From: Rhizobium herbae
GTDB lineage: Bacteria > Pseudomonadota > Alphaproteobacteria > Rhizobiales > Rhizobiaceae
Assembly (NCBI RefSeq): GCF_017873135.1
Contig: NZ_JAGGJV010000003.1
Location: 1-64,000 of the forward strand
Length of the DNA: 64,000 bases
Reading direction: 5' to 3'
A program made the position numbers and the translations under genes. Within the stretch, counting starts at the first letter, position 1. Each line of letters begins with the position of its first letter. Below are positions 1 through 8,249 of this stretch, one piece after another. Under the pieces are notes generated by a model. It saw only the letters and a list, made by a program, of their open reading frames with translations. It searched no databases and was not told the DNA's origin.

Positions 1-121
1 AACTATTTCCACAAACAACCAAAAACACCCCGAATCCGACCAACATTCAAACAACCCAACCGACAATTCCTTGTCCAAATGGTCAAAATCGGGAAAGCGC
101 TGCTTGCATCGATGAAGGCGC

Positions 122-1315
122 CTAAAGCGCCTTCACGCTGCGGCTCACCTTGAACTTGCGCTTCTCCAGCTCGGGGAAGAAATCGGCAGCCGTGAAATAT
201 TCCTCCGGCGCCCAGACGCCGGGACGTTTCGGGTTCTTCAAAACCAGCTGGGCGGCGATCGATGCGCTCATCGACGTGCCGGCATCGACATAGGGAGCAT
301 ACATCTCGTCCGGCGTGACGATCACCTCATAGCGGACCTCGACCGGCTTGCCGTCTTTCATGCCCCGGCCGATGGCAAAGTGGATCTCGGAACTCTCCTG
401 CTGCGGAATGCGGTGCGGATTGCGGGCGATGTTGCGCTGGATCACCGCGTTGAGCACATCCAGCGGCTTCACCGAGACGCCGCCGACCTCGACCGGATCG
501 TTGAAATCGCCAAAGCCGGCCTTCACCAGGCCGACCCAGGCCTCGTGCTCGCGATGCGGCAGGTGCAGCTTCCAGGTGAACTCGCGGATCCCCTTGTCGC
601 GGATGCCGTCGGCGAGCGGCACGGTCAGCTGTTCGGAATGCGGCGAATACATGAATTCGCAGCGCCCCCAGGGCTGTGGCAAATCGATCACCTCCCTGCC
701 CGTCATCGGCGCGCATTCGATATGCTTGCCATCGAAGAACTGGGTGCTCGGATGGGCATATTCGGCCAGGACCGTCGAGACGCTGTAGGGCGGCATCAGG
801 ATCGGGTTCTCGTCACCCGTCAGTTCGGCCGCCCAGTAGAGGTTGATTTTCTCGATCGTATCAAGCTCGTCGGCCACCGCCCGGCAGATGACGTTGGACA
901 TGCCGGGATCGGCGCCGACGCCGACGACAGCCGTAACGCCCGCCGCCTTGAAGCGGTCGTGTTCGGCGATCTGCTTGACCGTGAAGGTACCGAGGCCGCC
1001 GAGATCCATATAGGCGACCTTTGCCGTAAGCGCCGCCTCGAAGATGGTCATCTGGAAACCGAGCAGGGTCGGAACGCAGTTGATGCAGAGGTCAGCCCCC
1101 TCGATCGCTTCAGCCAGCCGGGCGGGATCGGTGACATCGAGATCGAACAGCTCCAGCCGCGGATCGCCGAGGTCTGCCGCCAGGCTTTCCATGCGCTCGC
1201 GCGAGGTGTCGCAGATGCGGATCGAGGCAATGTCGACGATGGCACGATCGGAGACGAGGTCGCGGACGATACCGGCGCCCATCAGGCCGGCGCCACCGAG
1301 AATGGAGATTTTCAT
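122..1315 (-). CDS. Saccharopine dehydrogenase-family NAD(P)-dependent oxidoreductase
   Basis: 397 aa. The N-terminus carries a Rossmann dinucleotide-binding motif (GGAGLMG at residues 7-13) followed by the layout of the saccharopine dehydrogenase / homospermidine synthase-like family. Members oxidise or reduce secondary-amine conjugates such as saccharopine or carboxyalkyl amino acids; the actual substrate here is unknown. It is the last gene of a minus-strand run that starts at the binding-protein gene near 9308, so it probably acts on something that importer brings in, releasing an aldehyde for the adjacent aldehyde dehydrogenase (inference). The stop codon sits in a 9-bp perfect inverted repeat (113-121 / 127-135) that could end the transcript, although no T-tract follows. 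Family assignment is fairly firm, substrate is not. Confidence 0.8.
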   Translation of the reverse strand: MKISILGGAGLMGAGIVRDLVSDRAIVDIASIRICDTSRERMESLAADLGDPRLELFDLDVTDPARLAEAIEGADLCINCVPTLLGFQMTIFEAALTAKVAYMDLGGLGTFTVKQIAEHDRFKAAGVTAVVGVGADPGMSNVICRAVADELDTIEKINLYWAAELTGDENPILMPPYSVSTVLAEYAHPSTQFFDGKHIECAPMTGREVIDLPQPWGRCEFMYSPHSEQLTVPLADGIRDKGIREFTWKLHLPHREHEAWVGLVKAGFGDFNDPVEVGGVSVKPLDVLNAVIQRNIARNPHRIPQQESSEIHFAIGRGMKDGKPVEVRYEVIVTPDEMYAPYVDAGTSMSASIAAQLVLKNPKRPGVWAPEEYFTAADFFPELEKRKFKVSRSVKAL

Positions 1316-1375
1316 GAGCTAGGCGTCCTTTTTCGAATTCTTGCCCGGCGGGCATCGTGTTTTCGGAGAGTTGTG

Positions 1376-1428
1376 CTCCCCCTCATCCGGCGCTTCGCGC
1401 CACCGTCTCCCCGTTGGGGAGAAGAGGA
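1376..1428. repeat. Intergenic RIME-like repeat, short copy
   Basis: The stretch has the sequence pattern CCCCCTCATCCGGCGC, then CACC, then TCTCCCCGTTGGGGAGA. The same pattern recurs at 2969-3085 and 13342-13568. Such palindromic intergenic mosaic elements are common in Rhizobiaceae. It lies between the dehydrogenase gene and the aldehyde dehydrogenase gene, inside the putative operon. Confidence 0.7.
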
Positions 1429-1430
1429 AA

Positions 1431-2936
1431 TCAGACGTGCTTGCGCCCGCCCTCCTCGTAGAACCAGCTGTCGGGATAGGGGTACCACCACTCGTGGATG
1501 ACCGGCTTGTGGTCGATGATCACCATTTTCGACCGGCGGAAGGCATCGAGACCCTGGCGGCCAAGTTCGCGGCCCATGCCGGACGCTTTCCAGCCGCCGA
1601 AGGGCAACGCATCATTGTCGATCATCGGATTGTTGACCCAGACCATGCCGGCCTCCAGCCGCTCGGCCGCCTCCATCGCCTCCTCCAGGCTGGTGGTGAA
1701 GACCGAGGCGCCAAGGCCGAAGGGACTGTCGTTGGCCCGTTCGATCGCCTCGTTAAAATCCGCGACGCGGGCGACGGCGGCGACCGGACCGAAACATTCC
1801 TCCTGCAGGATCGCCATGTCGGGCGTGCAGCCGGTGAGAATCGTCGGCTCATAGAACCAGCCGACAGGCTCGCTGTCGGGAATCCTGCCGCCGAGGACAA
1901 CCGTTGCGCCCTTGGCTTTGGCATCCTCGACCAGCCGGATCACTTTTTCGCGCGCTGCCTCACTGACCAGCGGGCCGATCTCGGCCTTGGTCAGGCCGTT
2001 GCCGACGCGCAGCCGTTTCGTCTCGGCTGCAAACTTCGCGATGAAGGCGTCATGGACGCTATCGACCACGAAGAAGCGTTCGGCCGAGGTGCAGACCTGG
2101 CCGGAGAGGTGGAAGGCGGCGGTGACCGCACCGGCGGCGGCGACATCGAGCGGCGCATGCGCGGTGATGATCATCGGATCGCTGCCTCCGGCCTCGATCA
2201 CGGCCGGCTTCATCTGGCCGGCAGCCGCCGCGGCAACGGCTTTCCCGGCGGCAACCGAACCGGTGAAGGCGACGGCATGCGTCAGCGGAGAAGCAATCAG
2301 GTATTGTGCGACCTCGGCACCGCCCGGCACGCAGGCGATCAGGCCCTCGGGCAAAGCCTCGAACACCTGCATGAATTCGAGCGTGCAGAGCGTCGTCGCC
2401 AAGGCCGGCTTGATGATGCAGGCATTGCCCGACGCGAGCGAGGCCGCGACCGTCCAGCACATCAACAGGATCGGAAAATTGAACGGCATGATGTGGACGC
2501 TGGTGCCGAGCGCCTCGTAACGGGCATACTGGAACGACCCGGCCTGCGTCGTGCCGGCCACCTTGCCGGCCTCGTCGCGAGCCATCTCCGCGAAATAGCG
2601 GAAGGCACCGGCGCAATTGGCGACCTCGCCGATCGCTTCCGGATAGGGTTTGCCCATCTCGCGCGACATCAGTTCGGCGCAGACGCGCATGTCGGTCGCT
2701 TCAATTCTGTTGGCAATTTTGTGCAGGATCGTAGCCCGGCTCTTGGCGTCAAGGCGCTTCCATACGGATTGCGCCGACTTGGCGGTCAGAAGCACGGAAT
2801 CCAGCTCTGCAGATGTCGTTCCCGCAAACGTACCTTCTTTTCCGAACGTGGCTGGGTTGATCACCGAATGGCGTTCACCCTTGGCTGGAACATAGACCGG
2901 GTGCCGGTAGAAGACGGGCTCGGCTGGATTGAACAT
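1431..2936 (-). CDS. Aldehyde dehydrogenase family protein
   Basis: 501 aa, the usual length for NAD(P)-dependent aldehyde dehydrogenases. The catalytic cysteine is in GQVCTSAERF (Cys282) and the general-base glutamate in VIEAGGSDP (Glu248); the cofactor lysine is in IIKPALA (Lys176). The C-terminal FGGWKASGMGRELG motif is present. It has an extended, aromatic-rich C-terminus (WWYPYPDSWFY near residue 482). It would oxidise an aldehyde to an acid, most simply a semialdehyde produced by the neighbouring saccharopine-dehydrogenase-like enzyme (inference). It is co-directional with the cupin genes upstream, with a repeat in between. Succinate-semialdehyde-type is possible but cannot be decided from motifs. 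Confidence 0.88.
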   Translation of the reverse strand: MFNPAEPVFYRHPVYVPAKGERHSVINPATFGKEGTFAGTTSAELDSVLLTAKSAQSVWKRLDAKSRATILHKIANRIEATDMRVCAELMSREMGKPYPEAIGEVANCAGAFRYFAEMARDEAGKVAGTTQAGSFQYARYEALGTSVHIMPFNFPILLMCWTVAASLASGNACIIKPALATTLCTLEFMQVFEALPEGLIACVPGGAEVAQYLIASPLTHAVAFTGSVAAGKAVAAAAAGQMKPAVIEAGGSDPMIITAHAPLDVAAAGAVTAAFHLSGQVCTSAERFFVVDSVHDAFIAKFAAETKRLRVGNGLTKAEIGPLVSEAAREKVIRLVEDAKAKGATVVLGGRIPDSEPVGWFYEPTILTGCTPDMAILQEECFGPVAAVARVADFNEAIERANDSPFGLGASVFTTSLEEAMEAAERLEAGMVWVNNPMIDNDALPFGGWKASGMGRELGRQGLDAFRRSKMVIIDHKPVIHEWWYPYPDSWFYEEGGRKHV

Positions 2937-2968
2937 CGGTTTTTCCTTGTCGCTCTATGTCGAGAGGC

Positions 2969-3085
2969 GAAGCCCCCTCACCCTGCCCTCTCCCCGCTGG
3001 GGAGGGGGGGGTACAGAGGTCGCCGCGAACCTCTTCTCCCCAGCGGGGAGAAGGTGCCCGAAGGGCGGATGAGGGGGCCTTCGCC
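2969..3085. repeat. RIME-like inverted-repeat element
   Basis: Two arms that are roughly reverse complements: the left arm reads CCCCCTCACCCTGCCCTCTCC and continues to GCTGGGG, the right arm runs from CCCCAGCGGGGAGAAGGTG to GGATGAGGGGG. The transcript would fold into a long hairpin. The element fills most of the gap between the aldehyde dehydrogenase and the first cupin and belongs to the same family as 1376-1428 and 13342-13568. Confidence 0.75.
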
Positions 3086-3125
3086 ACTTGCTCGAACAGA
3101 GCAAGAAAGCCCTCCCACCCCAAGC

Positions 3126-3473
3126 TCAACGGATCATGTAAACCTTCTTGATTGTCTCATGCACGGTGCACACACCCTTCCAGTCCTGCGGAAAGAAGGC
3201 CGCCGTATCCGGCACGATCTCGATCACCTCGCCACTCTCGTGCACATAGGTGCAGCGGCCTTCGAGGAAGTGGCAGAATTCGTCGCGGGTCACATGGCAA
3301 TCCCATTTGCCGGGCGTGCAGATCCACAACCCGCATTCGGATTCCCCATTCGGACCCTTGTGGATCAGCTTGCCGGTCGTGCGGCTTTCGCCCTCGATCA
3401 TGGTCGGGATAATGCCCCAGTCCTTGAGGTCGGTTTGGTCGAGCGGCTTGCGCATCAGTGGCGTTGATGTCAT
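3126..3473 (-). CDS. Small cupin-domain protein (Cupin_3/DUF861 type), copy 1
   Basis: 115 aa, a single cupin barrel. The conserved core GLWICTPGKWDCHVTRDEFC followed by HFLEGRCTYVHESGEVIEI and TAAFFPQDWKGVCTVHETIKKVYMI resembles the DUF861 family that includes ureidoglycine aminohydrolase domains. It is clearly paralogous to the next gene (3563-3925): both have the CTPG-W-(R/T)RDEFCHF pattern, and a conserved IRKVYM/MRNIYM end. Function unknown; proteins of this fold either bind small ligands or catalyse small rearrangements. It sits in the minus-strand run, between the second cupin and the aldehyde dehydrogenase. Confidence 0.8.
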   Translation of the reverse strand: MTSTPLMRKPLDQTDLKDWGIIPTMIEGESRTTGKLIHKGPNGESECGLWICTPGKWDCHVTRDEFCHFLEGRCTYVHESGEVIEIVPDTAAFFPQDWKGVCTVHETIKKVYMIR

Positions 3474-3562
3474 CGGATGTTTCCTTTCGTTTTTTCTTCC
3501 AGCAGCGTCCGCGTTCTCAAGAAAGAGCAGAAGACTGCGGCAGTAATTTCAAGTTCGGCCCT

Positions 3563-3925
3563 TCAGGCCAGCATGTAGATATTGCGCATGGTCTCGATCA
3601 CGTGGCACTCGCCGGTCCAGCCGCCGGGGAACATCACGACCGTGCCCGCCTCGACCTCGATCACCTCGCCCTCGTCCGAGCGATAGACCGCGCGGCCGGC
3701 GACGAAATGGCAGAACTCGTCGCGCGGGATCGACAGCCGCCAGCGGCCGGGCGTGCAGACCCAGATGCCGGATTCCGGCTGGTTGTTCGGCCCCTTGTGC
3801 ACCAGGCGGCCGGTCGATTTCGACTGACCCTCGACGCTGTCGGGCTGCAGGCCCCAATCGACGAGGTCGTCATATGTGGTGGCGCTGTAGATACGCGGTG
3901 CGGAGGAGGGTTTCGGCTCACCCAT
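3563..3925 (-). CDS. Small cupin-domain protein (Cupin_3/DUF861 type), copy 2
   Basis: 120 aa from the internal Met at 3925 (MGEPKPSSAPRIYS). The longer reading frame up to 3985 is rejected because its extra 20 residues are encoded by the intergenic repeat at 3930-4066. The core WVCTPGRWRLSIPRDEFCHF plus AGTVVMFPGGWTGECHVIETMRNIYML is the same single cupin as the neighbour at 3126-3473, so the pair arose by tandem duplication. Possible metal ligands (Glu and His of RDEFCHF, His of CHVIET) are seen in both copies. The exact reaction is unknown. Confidence 0.78.
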   Translation of the reverse strand: MGEPKPSSAPRIYSATTYDDLVDWGLQPDSVEGQSKSTGRLVHKGPNNQPESGIWVCTPGRWRLSIPRDEFCHFVAGRAVYRSDEGEVIEVEAGTVVMFPGGWTGECHVIETMRNIYMLA

Positions 3926-3929
3926 GAAG

Positions 3930-4066
3930 ATACCCCCCTCTGTCGGCGACGCCGACATCTCCCCCACAAGGGGGGAGATCACCATGAGCCTCGAGGTCGA
4001 TAAGGGAAAAGAATAATCTCCCCCCTTGTGGGGGAGATGTCAGCAAAGCTGACAGAGCGGGGTACC
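3930..4066. repeat. Inverted-repeat intergenic element (second family)
   Basis: The left arm contains ACCCCCCTCTGTCGGC, then GACATCTCCCCCACAAGGGG; the right arm has CCCCTTGTGGGGGAGATGTC and then GACAGAGCGGGGTACC, its near reverse complement. The centre is about 35 bp. The same element, in slightly diverged form, lies at 39709-39858 in the nitrate operon. It differs from the CATCCG-type elements at 2969 and 13342. Confidence 0.75.
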
Positions 4067-4092
4067 CACGCACCGTCAGGATTTGTCCTGTT

Positions 4093-5385
4093 TTACCCAT
4101 CGAATTTCCCCGTCGTTGCCAGCTGGTCGAGGATTGCCGCCGCCTTCTGCGGACCGTTTTGCGACTGCATATGGGCACTGGTGGCGGCAAGCTTGGCCTT
4201 CATCTTCGGGTCGCTGACACAGGCATCGAGCTTTGCGGCCAGGTCCGCATCCGTCCAGTCGTAGCGCGGCATCTTGAAGCCGTGGCCGGTCTCGTCGACC
4301 CGCGTCGCATTGTCATGGCCGTCCCAGACATAGGGCATGATGATCGCCGGCTTGCCGAAATAGAGGCACTCGGTGAACGAGTTGTTGCCACCGTGATGGA
4401 TGGCCGCATCGATCTGCGGAATGACGGAAGGTTGCGGGAACCAGCTTTCGACAATGATATTGCCGGGCAGATCGATATACTGCTCCTTATAGTCGCCGAC
4501 ATTGACGAGCGCCCGATAGGGCAGCTTTCCAATTGCGGTGATCAGCCGTTTCAACAGGTCTGTATCGCCGGCACCAAGACTGCCGAAGGATATATAGAGA
4601 AGAGGCTTGTCGTTATTCTCGGCGAAGACCGGAACGTCGTAGGGCTTTTCCTTGCGCACGCAGCCTTCTAGATACTGGAACTGCGAAGGCGGCAACGGAT
4701 GCTCGCGATCGAACTTCACCGCCTCCGGATAAAGCAGCAGGTTCATGAACGGCGATGCCTCGAAGAACTGGCCGATCGGATAGGCCTCCTCTCCGGTCGA
4801 GGCGAGGAAGGCATTGAAATCATCGTGGATCGACTTGATCACGGCATTGAATTTTTCGCGGTAGGCGGCATGGCCGGCAAGATCGTCCTGGCGGCAGCCG
4901 GACAGATGCGGCGGGATTTTTTCGTCTTCGATCTCGTTTTCCGAGCAGGAGATGATGCGCACCCAGGGCTTGCCGAACTGCTTGATCGCCGGAAACAGGA
5001 TGACGTTATCAACGCAGATCAGGTCCGGTTTGATCTGCGCCAGCACGCCCGGCAGATCCTTCTGCGCCCACTTGGCGCTGTCGACGATCGCTTCCCAGCA
5101 ATCGCGCACATAGTTGTCGATCTGGTCGTAGGGGCTTTTGCGGAAATTCGGAATATGGCCGTTGATGAAATCCTCCCAGAACTTCGCCATCTGCTCCGGC
5201 GGCATCGGCGCCGACAGGTTCACCGGATAGGCCTCGAAACCATAACCCTTGTAGACATCGACGAAGCCCGGATCGGACAGGAAGACCGCCTTGTGGCCAA
5301 GCGCCTCGACGGCCTGGGCAATGCCGACGGAATTCAGCGCCGGGCCGAAGGCTGCTTCGGGAAAGAATGCAATCGTCTTGGACAT
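4093..5385 (-). CDS. GT-B-fold glycosyltransferase-like protein (MGT/UGT type), copy A
   Basis: 430 aa from the Met of MSKTIAFFPEAAFG; this start aligns with the paralog at 10555. The N-terminal half begins with a GT-B acceptor-domain motif and the C-terminal half has PLLYISFGSLGAGD, VESWFPQP and then AIHHGGNNSFTECLYFGKPA, the equivalent of the nucleotide-sugar-binding signature of UDP-glycosyltransferases (usual HxGxNSxxE). It would move a sugar from an activated donor to a small molecule, in the cytoplasm. It follows the ABC ATPase gene by about 20 bases on the same strand, so it is part of the import operon. Its paralog (10555-11820) is on the opposite strand. A glycosyltransferase in a polyamine-type import operon is unusual; the acceptor is unknown. 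Confidence 0.8.
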   Translation of the reverse strand: MSKTIAFFPEAAFGPALNSVGIAQAVEALGHKAVFLSDPGFVDVYKGYGFEAYPVNLSAPMPPEQMAKFWEDFINGHIPNFRKSPYDQIDNYVRDCWEAIVDSAKWAQKDLPGVLAQIKPDLICVDNVILFPAIKQFGKPWVRIISCSENEIEDEKIPPHLSGCRQDDLAGHAAYREKFNAVIKSIHDDFNAFLASTGEEAYPIGQFFEASPFMNLLLYPEAVKFDREHPLPPSQFQYLEGCVRKEKPYDVPVFAENNDKPLLYISFGSLGAGDTDLLKRLITAIGKLPYRALVNVGDYKEQYIDLPGNIIVESWFPQPSVIPQIDAAIHHGGNNSFTECLYFGKPAIIMPYVWDGHDNATRVDETGHGFKMPRYDWTDADLAAKLDACVSDPKMKAKLAATSAHMQSQNGPQKAAAILDQLATTGKFDG

Positions 5386-5405
5386 GAGTTCCCTCTTGTT
5401 TTCTT

Positions 5406-6473
5406 TCAATCTTGGAAAAGGCGGCAGGTCGCGGCATCAAACCCGAGCGACACCACCGCCCCGGTCTGCGCAGCAGACGCGCCGGGTCCGGTCGCTGCCA
5501 CACGAACCTGAAGTGGCACCGTGGACAGCGCCGTCTTGACGTAGATCTGCCGGTCGAGACCATGATACGCGACGTCGACGACCGTGCCGGAAACACCGGC
5601 ACCTGCCGGTTTCAACGCGATGTTCTCGGGGCGCACGGCCAGCACGGCCTTCTGATCGCGTTTCAGCCCGCCGAGATCGCAGGCCAGCGCTTCGCCGCCG
5701 GCGCGAAACAGGGCGTCGGCACCGATCTCCCCCTCGATGAAATTCATCACGCCGATGAAGCCCGCGACGAAGCGATTGGCCGGCCGCTCGTAAACCTCTT
5801 CCGGCGTACCGCATTGCAGGATGCTGCCATCCTTGAGTACCGCGACCCGGTCGGCCATGACCAGCGCTTCTTCCTGATCATGGGTGACGATGATGAAGGT
5901 GATGCCGACCTCGTGCTGCAGCCGCTTCAGTTCCAGCTGCATCTTTTCGCGCAGCTTCTTGTCGAGCGCGCCCAGCGGTTCATCGAGCAGAAGCACTTTC
6001 GGCCGCTTGATCAGTGCGCGGGCCAGCGCCACGCGCTGTTTCTGGCCGCCGGACAATTCGGCCGGCTTGCGCCCGGCCAGCGCCTGCAGATCCGTCGTCT
6101 TCAGCATCTCCTCCACCCGGGCGGAAATCTCCGGCTTGCCGAGCCGTTCCATCTCAAGGCCGTAGGCGAGATTCTGCCGGACCGTCATGTGCGGAAACAG
6201 GGCATAGGACTGGAACATCAGGTTGAGCGGACGCTTTTCCGGCGCCTGCTCGGTGATATCGCTGCCCGAAAGCCTGATCCGTCCCTCGTCCGGCACTTCG
6301 AAACCCGCGATCATCCGCAACAATGTCGTCTTGCCGCAGCCGGACGGCCCAAGCAGCGCGAAGAACTCGTTCTCGCGGATATCGAGCGACAGGCCGTTGA
6401 CGGCAACCGTCTTACCGAAGCGCTTGACGACGTGATCGACCGCCAGAACCGGGGCTTTCAAAGGAGTGTTCAT
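5406..6473 (-). CDS. ABC transporter ATP-binding protein, PotA-like (polyamine/opine type)
   Basis: 355 aa. The ATPase domain has Walker A GPSGCGKTT, signature LSGGQKQRVALARAL and Walker B LLLDEPLGALD; the C-terminal third is a TOBE-like regulatory domain, as in PotA/PotG. I take the ATG at 6473 because it overlaps the stop of the permease gene as ATGA, typical of translational coupling; an upstream in-frame start at 6500 would add nine residues inside the permease gene. It energises import of the ligand caught by the binding protein at 8250-9308. Confidence 0.88.
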   Translation of the reverse strand: MNTPLKAPVLAVDHVVKRFGKTVAVNGLSLDIRENEFFALLGPSGCGKTTLLRMIAGFEVPDEGRIRLSGSDITEQAPEKRPLNLMFQSYALFPHMTVRQNLAYGLEMERLGKPEISARVEEMLKTTDLQALAGRKPAELSGGQKQRVALARALIKRPKVLLLDEPLGALDKKLREKMQLELKRLQHEVGITFIIVTHDQEEALVMADRVAVLKDGSILQCGTPEEVYERPANRFVAGFIGVMNFIEGEIGADALFRAGGEALACDLGGLKRDQKAVLAVRPENIALKPAGAGVSGTVVDVAYHGLDRQIYVKTALSTVPLQVRVAATGPGASAAQTGAVVSLGFDAATCRLFQD

Positions 6474-7261
6474 CGGGTCATCTGTTCTTTGTTCAGCCAT
6501 TGCGAAACGAGCAGGGCGGCGGCGCTGACGCCCATGACGATGGTGGCGAGCGCGTTGATTTCCGGCGTGACGCCGAAACGGATCATCGAATAGATCTGCA
6601 TCGGCAGGGTGATCGAGGAGCGACCGGCGCCGGAGGTGAAGAAGGCGATGATGAATTCATCGACCGACAGCGTGAAGGCAAGCAGTGCACCCGCGATGAT
6701 GGCCGGCAACAAAACCGGGAAGGTGATCCGCCAGAAGGTCGTCAACGACGAAGCGCCAAGATCGCGAGAGGCTTCGACGATGGAGAAATCAAAATTCTTC
6801 AGCCGAGCCCGCACCACCGAGCACACGAAGGCGAGATCGAAGATCACGTGGCTGACGACGATCGTGGAGAGACCCATGGTCACGTTCAGCCGCGAGAACA
6901 GGGTGAGCAGAGCCACCGCCAGCACGATGTCAGGAATGACCATCGGCGCGAAGGCGAGCGCTTCCAGCGCCGTACTCTTGCGCTTGCGCGTTTCCATGCC
7001 GATCGCCAGCATCGTTCCGAGAACGGTCGCGATCAACGTCGCAAAGATCGCAACGACGAGCGTATTCCACGCGGCATGCAGGATATCGCTATTGCCGGCA
7101 AGCGAGACATACCAGCGCAGCGAAAAGCCCGACCACGTTGTCGGCAGACCACTGTCGTTGAACGACAGGAGGACGAGGACCGCAATCGGCAGATAGAGAA
7201 AGCCGAAGACAAGAACGAGGATGGTCCGTCCGGTCAATTTCATGCGCCACGCATCAGCCAT
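6470..7261 (-). CDS. ABC transporter permease, PotC/PotI-like
   Basis: 263 aa, hydrophobic, with about six membrane helices. The EAA loop motif is seen as VEASRDLGASSLTTFWRITFP, which docks onto the ATPase. The family imports spermidine, putrescine and related cations or opines. It overlaps the preceding permease gene by eight bases (start within its end) and the following ATPase by four bases (ATGA), so the genes are one transcription unit. An alternative start at the Met of MKLTGRT (7243) would shorten the N-terminus by six residues. Confidence 0.87.
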   Translation of the reverse strand: MADAWRMKLTGRTILVLVFGFLYLPIAVLVLLSFNDSGLPTTWSGFSLRWYVSLAGNSDILHAAWNTLVVAIFATLIATVLGTMLAIGMETRKRKSTALEALAFAPMVIPDIVLAVALLTLFSRLNVTMGLSTIVVSHVIFDLAFVCSVVRARLKNFDFSIVEASRDLGASSLTTFWRITFPVLLPAIIAGALLAFTLSVDEFIIAFFTSGAGRSSITLPMQIYSMIRFGVTPEINALATIVMGVSAAALLVSQWLNKEQMTR

Positions 7262-8120
7262 TGGCGGCTCCCTGCGTTTCGCCGCTGAAGCGGGAGGAGG
7301 CGCGGGCCTGCAACAGCAGGAGCCCGATCATGACGGCGATCAACACCATGCCGAGGGCCGCGCCGAACGGCCAGTCGTTGGCGGTCAGGAACTGGTCGTA
7401 GACAAGATTGCCGATCATCTGGAACCGGCCGCCGCCGAGCAGCGCCGGCGTGACGAAATTGCCGATCGACAGCACGAAGACGAAGACGCCGCCGGCAGCC
7501 ACGCCCGGCATGGTCAGCGGCAGGGTCACGCGGAAGAATGTCCGCACCCGCCCCGCCCCGAGATCGCGCGAAGCCTCGATCAGCTCGCCGTTCAGCCGCG
7601 ACAGGCTGGAATAGATGGCGAGGATGACGAAGGGCAGGTAGTTGTAGACGAGGCCGGTGATAACGGCGCCTTCGCTATAGAGCAGGGCCAGCGGTTCACC
7701 CTCGTAGCCGAACCAGCGCAGCAGGTTGTTGATCAGCCCTTCGCGATTCAAGAGTACGATCCAGGCATAGGTGCGGATCAGGTAGTTGCTCCAGAACGGC
7801 AGCACGGCGAAGAACAGCAGCAGCGGTTGCGTCCGTTTCGGCGCAAGGCAGATGGCGTAGGCGGCGGGATAGGCGATCAGGATTGCAAGCAGCGTCGCCA
7901 AGCCCGCGATGCGCACGGACGTCAGGAAGATCTTCGCATAAAGCGGATCGACGACGCGCTGAAAATTCTCGGCGGTCAGCGTGTATTCGATGCCGCCATA
8001 CAGCCCGCGCGTCAGGAATGCATAGGCAAGGATGATCAGGCAGGGAACGACCATGAACAGGCCAAGCCAGGCGACGGCAGGCAGAGCCATGAGATTGGAA
8101 CGAGCCGTCTGCGATGACAA
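7254..8120 (-). CDS. ABC transporter permease, PotB/PotH-like
   Basis: 288 aa integral membrane protein with about six helices. The EAA-type loop IEASRDLGAGRVRTFFRVTLP is clear. It pairs with the 6470-7261 permease to form the membrane channel of a polyamine-type importer. It stands downstream of the binding protein gene with a GC-rich hairpin (8146-8173) between them, which may hold back the message so the binding protein is made in excess. Confidence 0.87.
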   Translation of the reverse strand: MSSQTARSNLMALPAVAWLGLFMVVPCLIILAYAFLTRGLYGGIEYTLTAENFQRVVDPLYAKIFLTSVRIAGLATLLAILIAYPAAYAICLAPKRTQPLLLFFAVLPFWSNYLIRTYAWIVLLNREGLINNLLRWFGYEGEPLALLYSEGAVITGLVYNYLPFVILAIYSSLSRLNGELIEASRDLGAGRVRTFFRVTLPLTMPGVAAGGVFVFVLSIGNFVTPALLGGGRFQMIGNLVYDQFLTANDWPFGAALGMVLIAVMIGLLLLQARASSRFSGETQGAANG

Positions 8121-8145
8121 GAAAAGGACTCCGGATTAGATATGT

Positions 8146-8173
8146 GCCCTCTCCCCGTTTCCGGGGAGAGGGC
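8146..8173. repeat. GC-rich perfect inverted repeat between binding-protein and permease genes
   Basis: GCCCTCTCCCC and GGGGAGAGGGC are perfect complements around a short GTTTCC centre. It resembles a fragment of the RIME-like elements in this window. Sitting just after the binding-protein gene on the minus strand, it could work as an mRNA-stabilising or partial termination hairpin (inference). No T-tract follows it. Confidence 0.6.
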
Positions 8174-8249
8174 TGGGGTGAAGATCAAAACAGCCCCCTC
8201 TTCACCCTTTAGGCGCCGTCGCCGCAAAAGCGCGGGACGAAAACACAAC

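Noticed and set aside
1341-3467. 708-codon open frame on the plus strand opposite the aldehyde dehydrogenase
   Set aside because: It is the antisense of a well-supported gene plus repeats; composition is Arg/Gly/Asp-rich without domains, as usual for antisense of high-GC genes.
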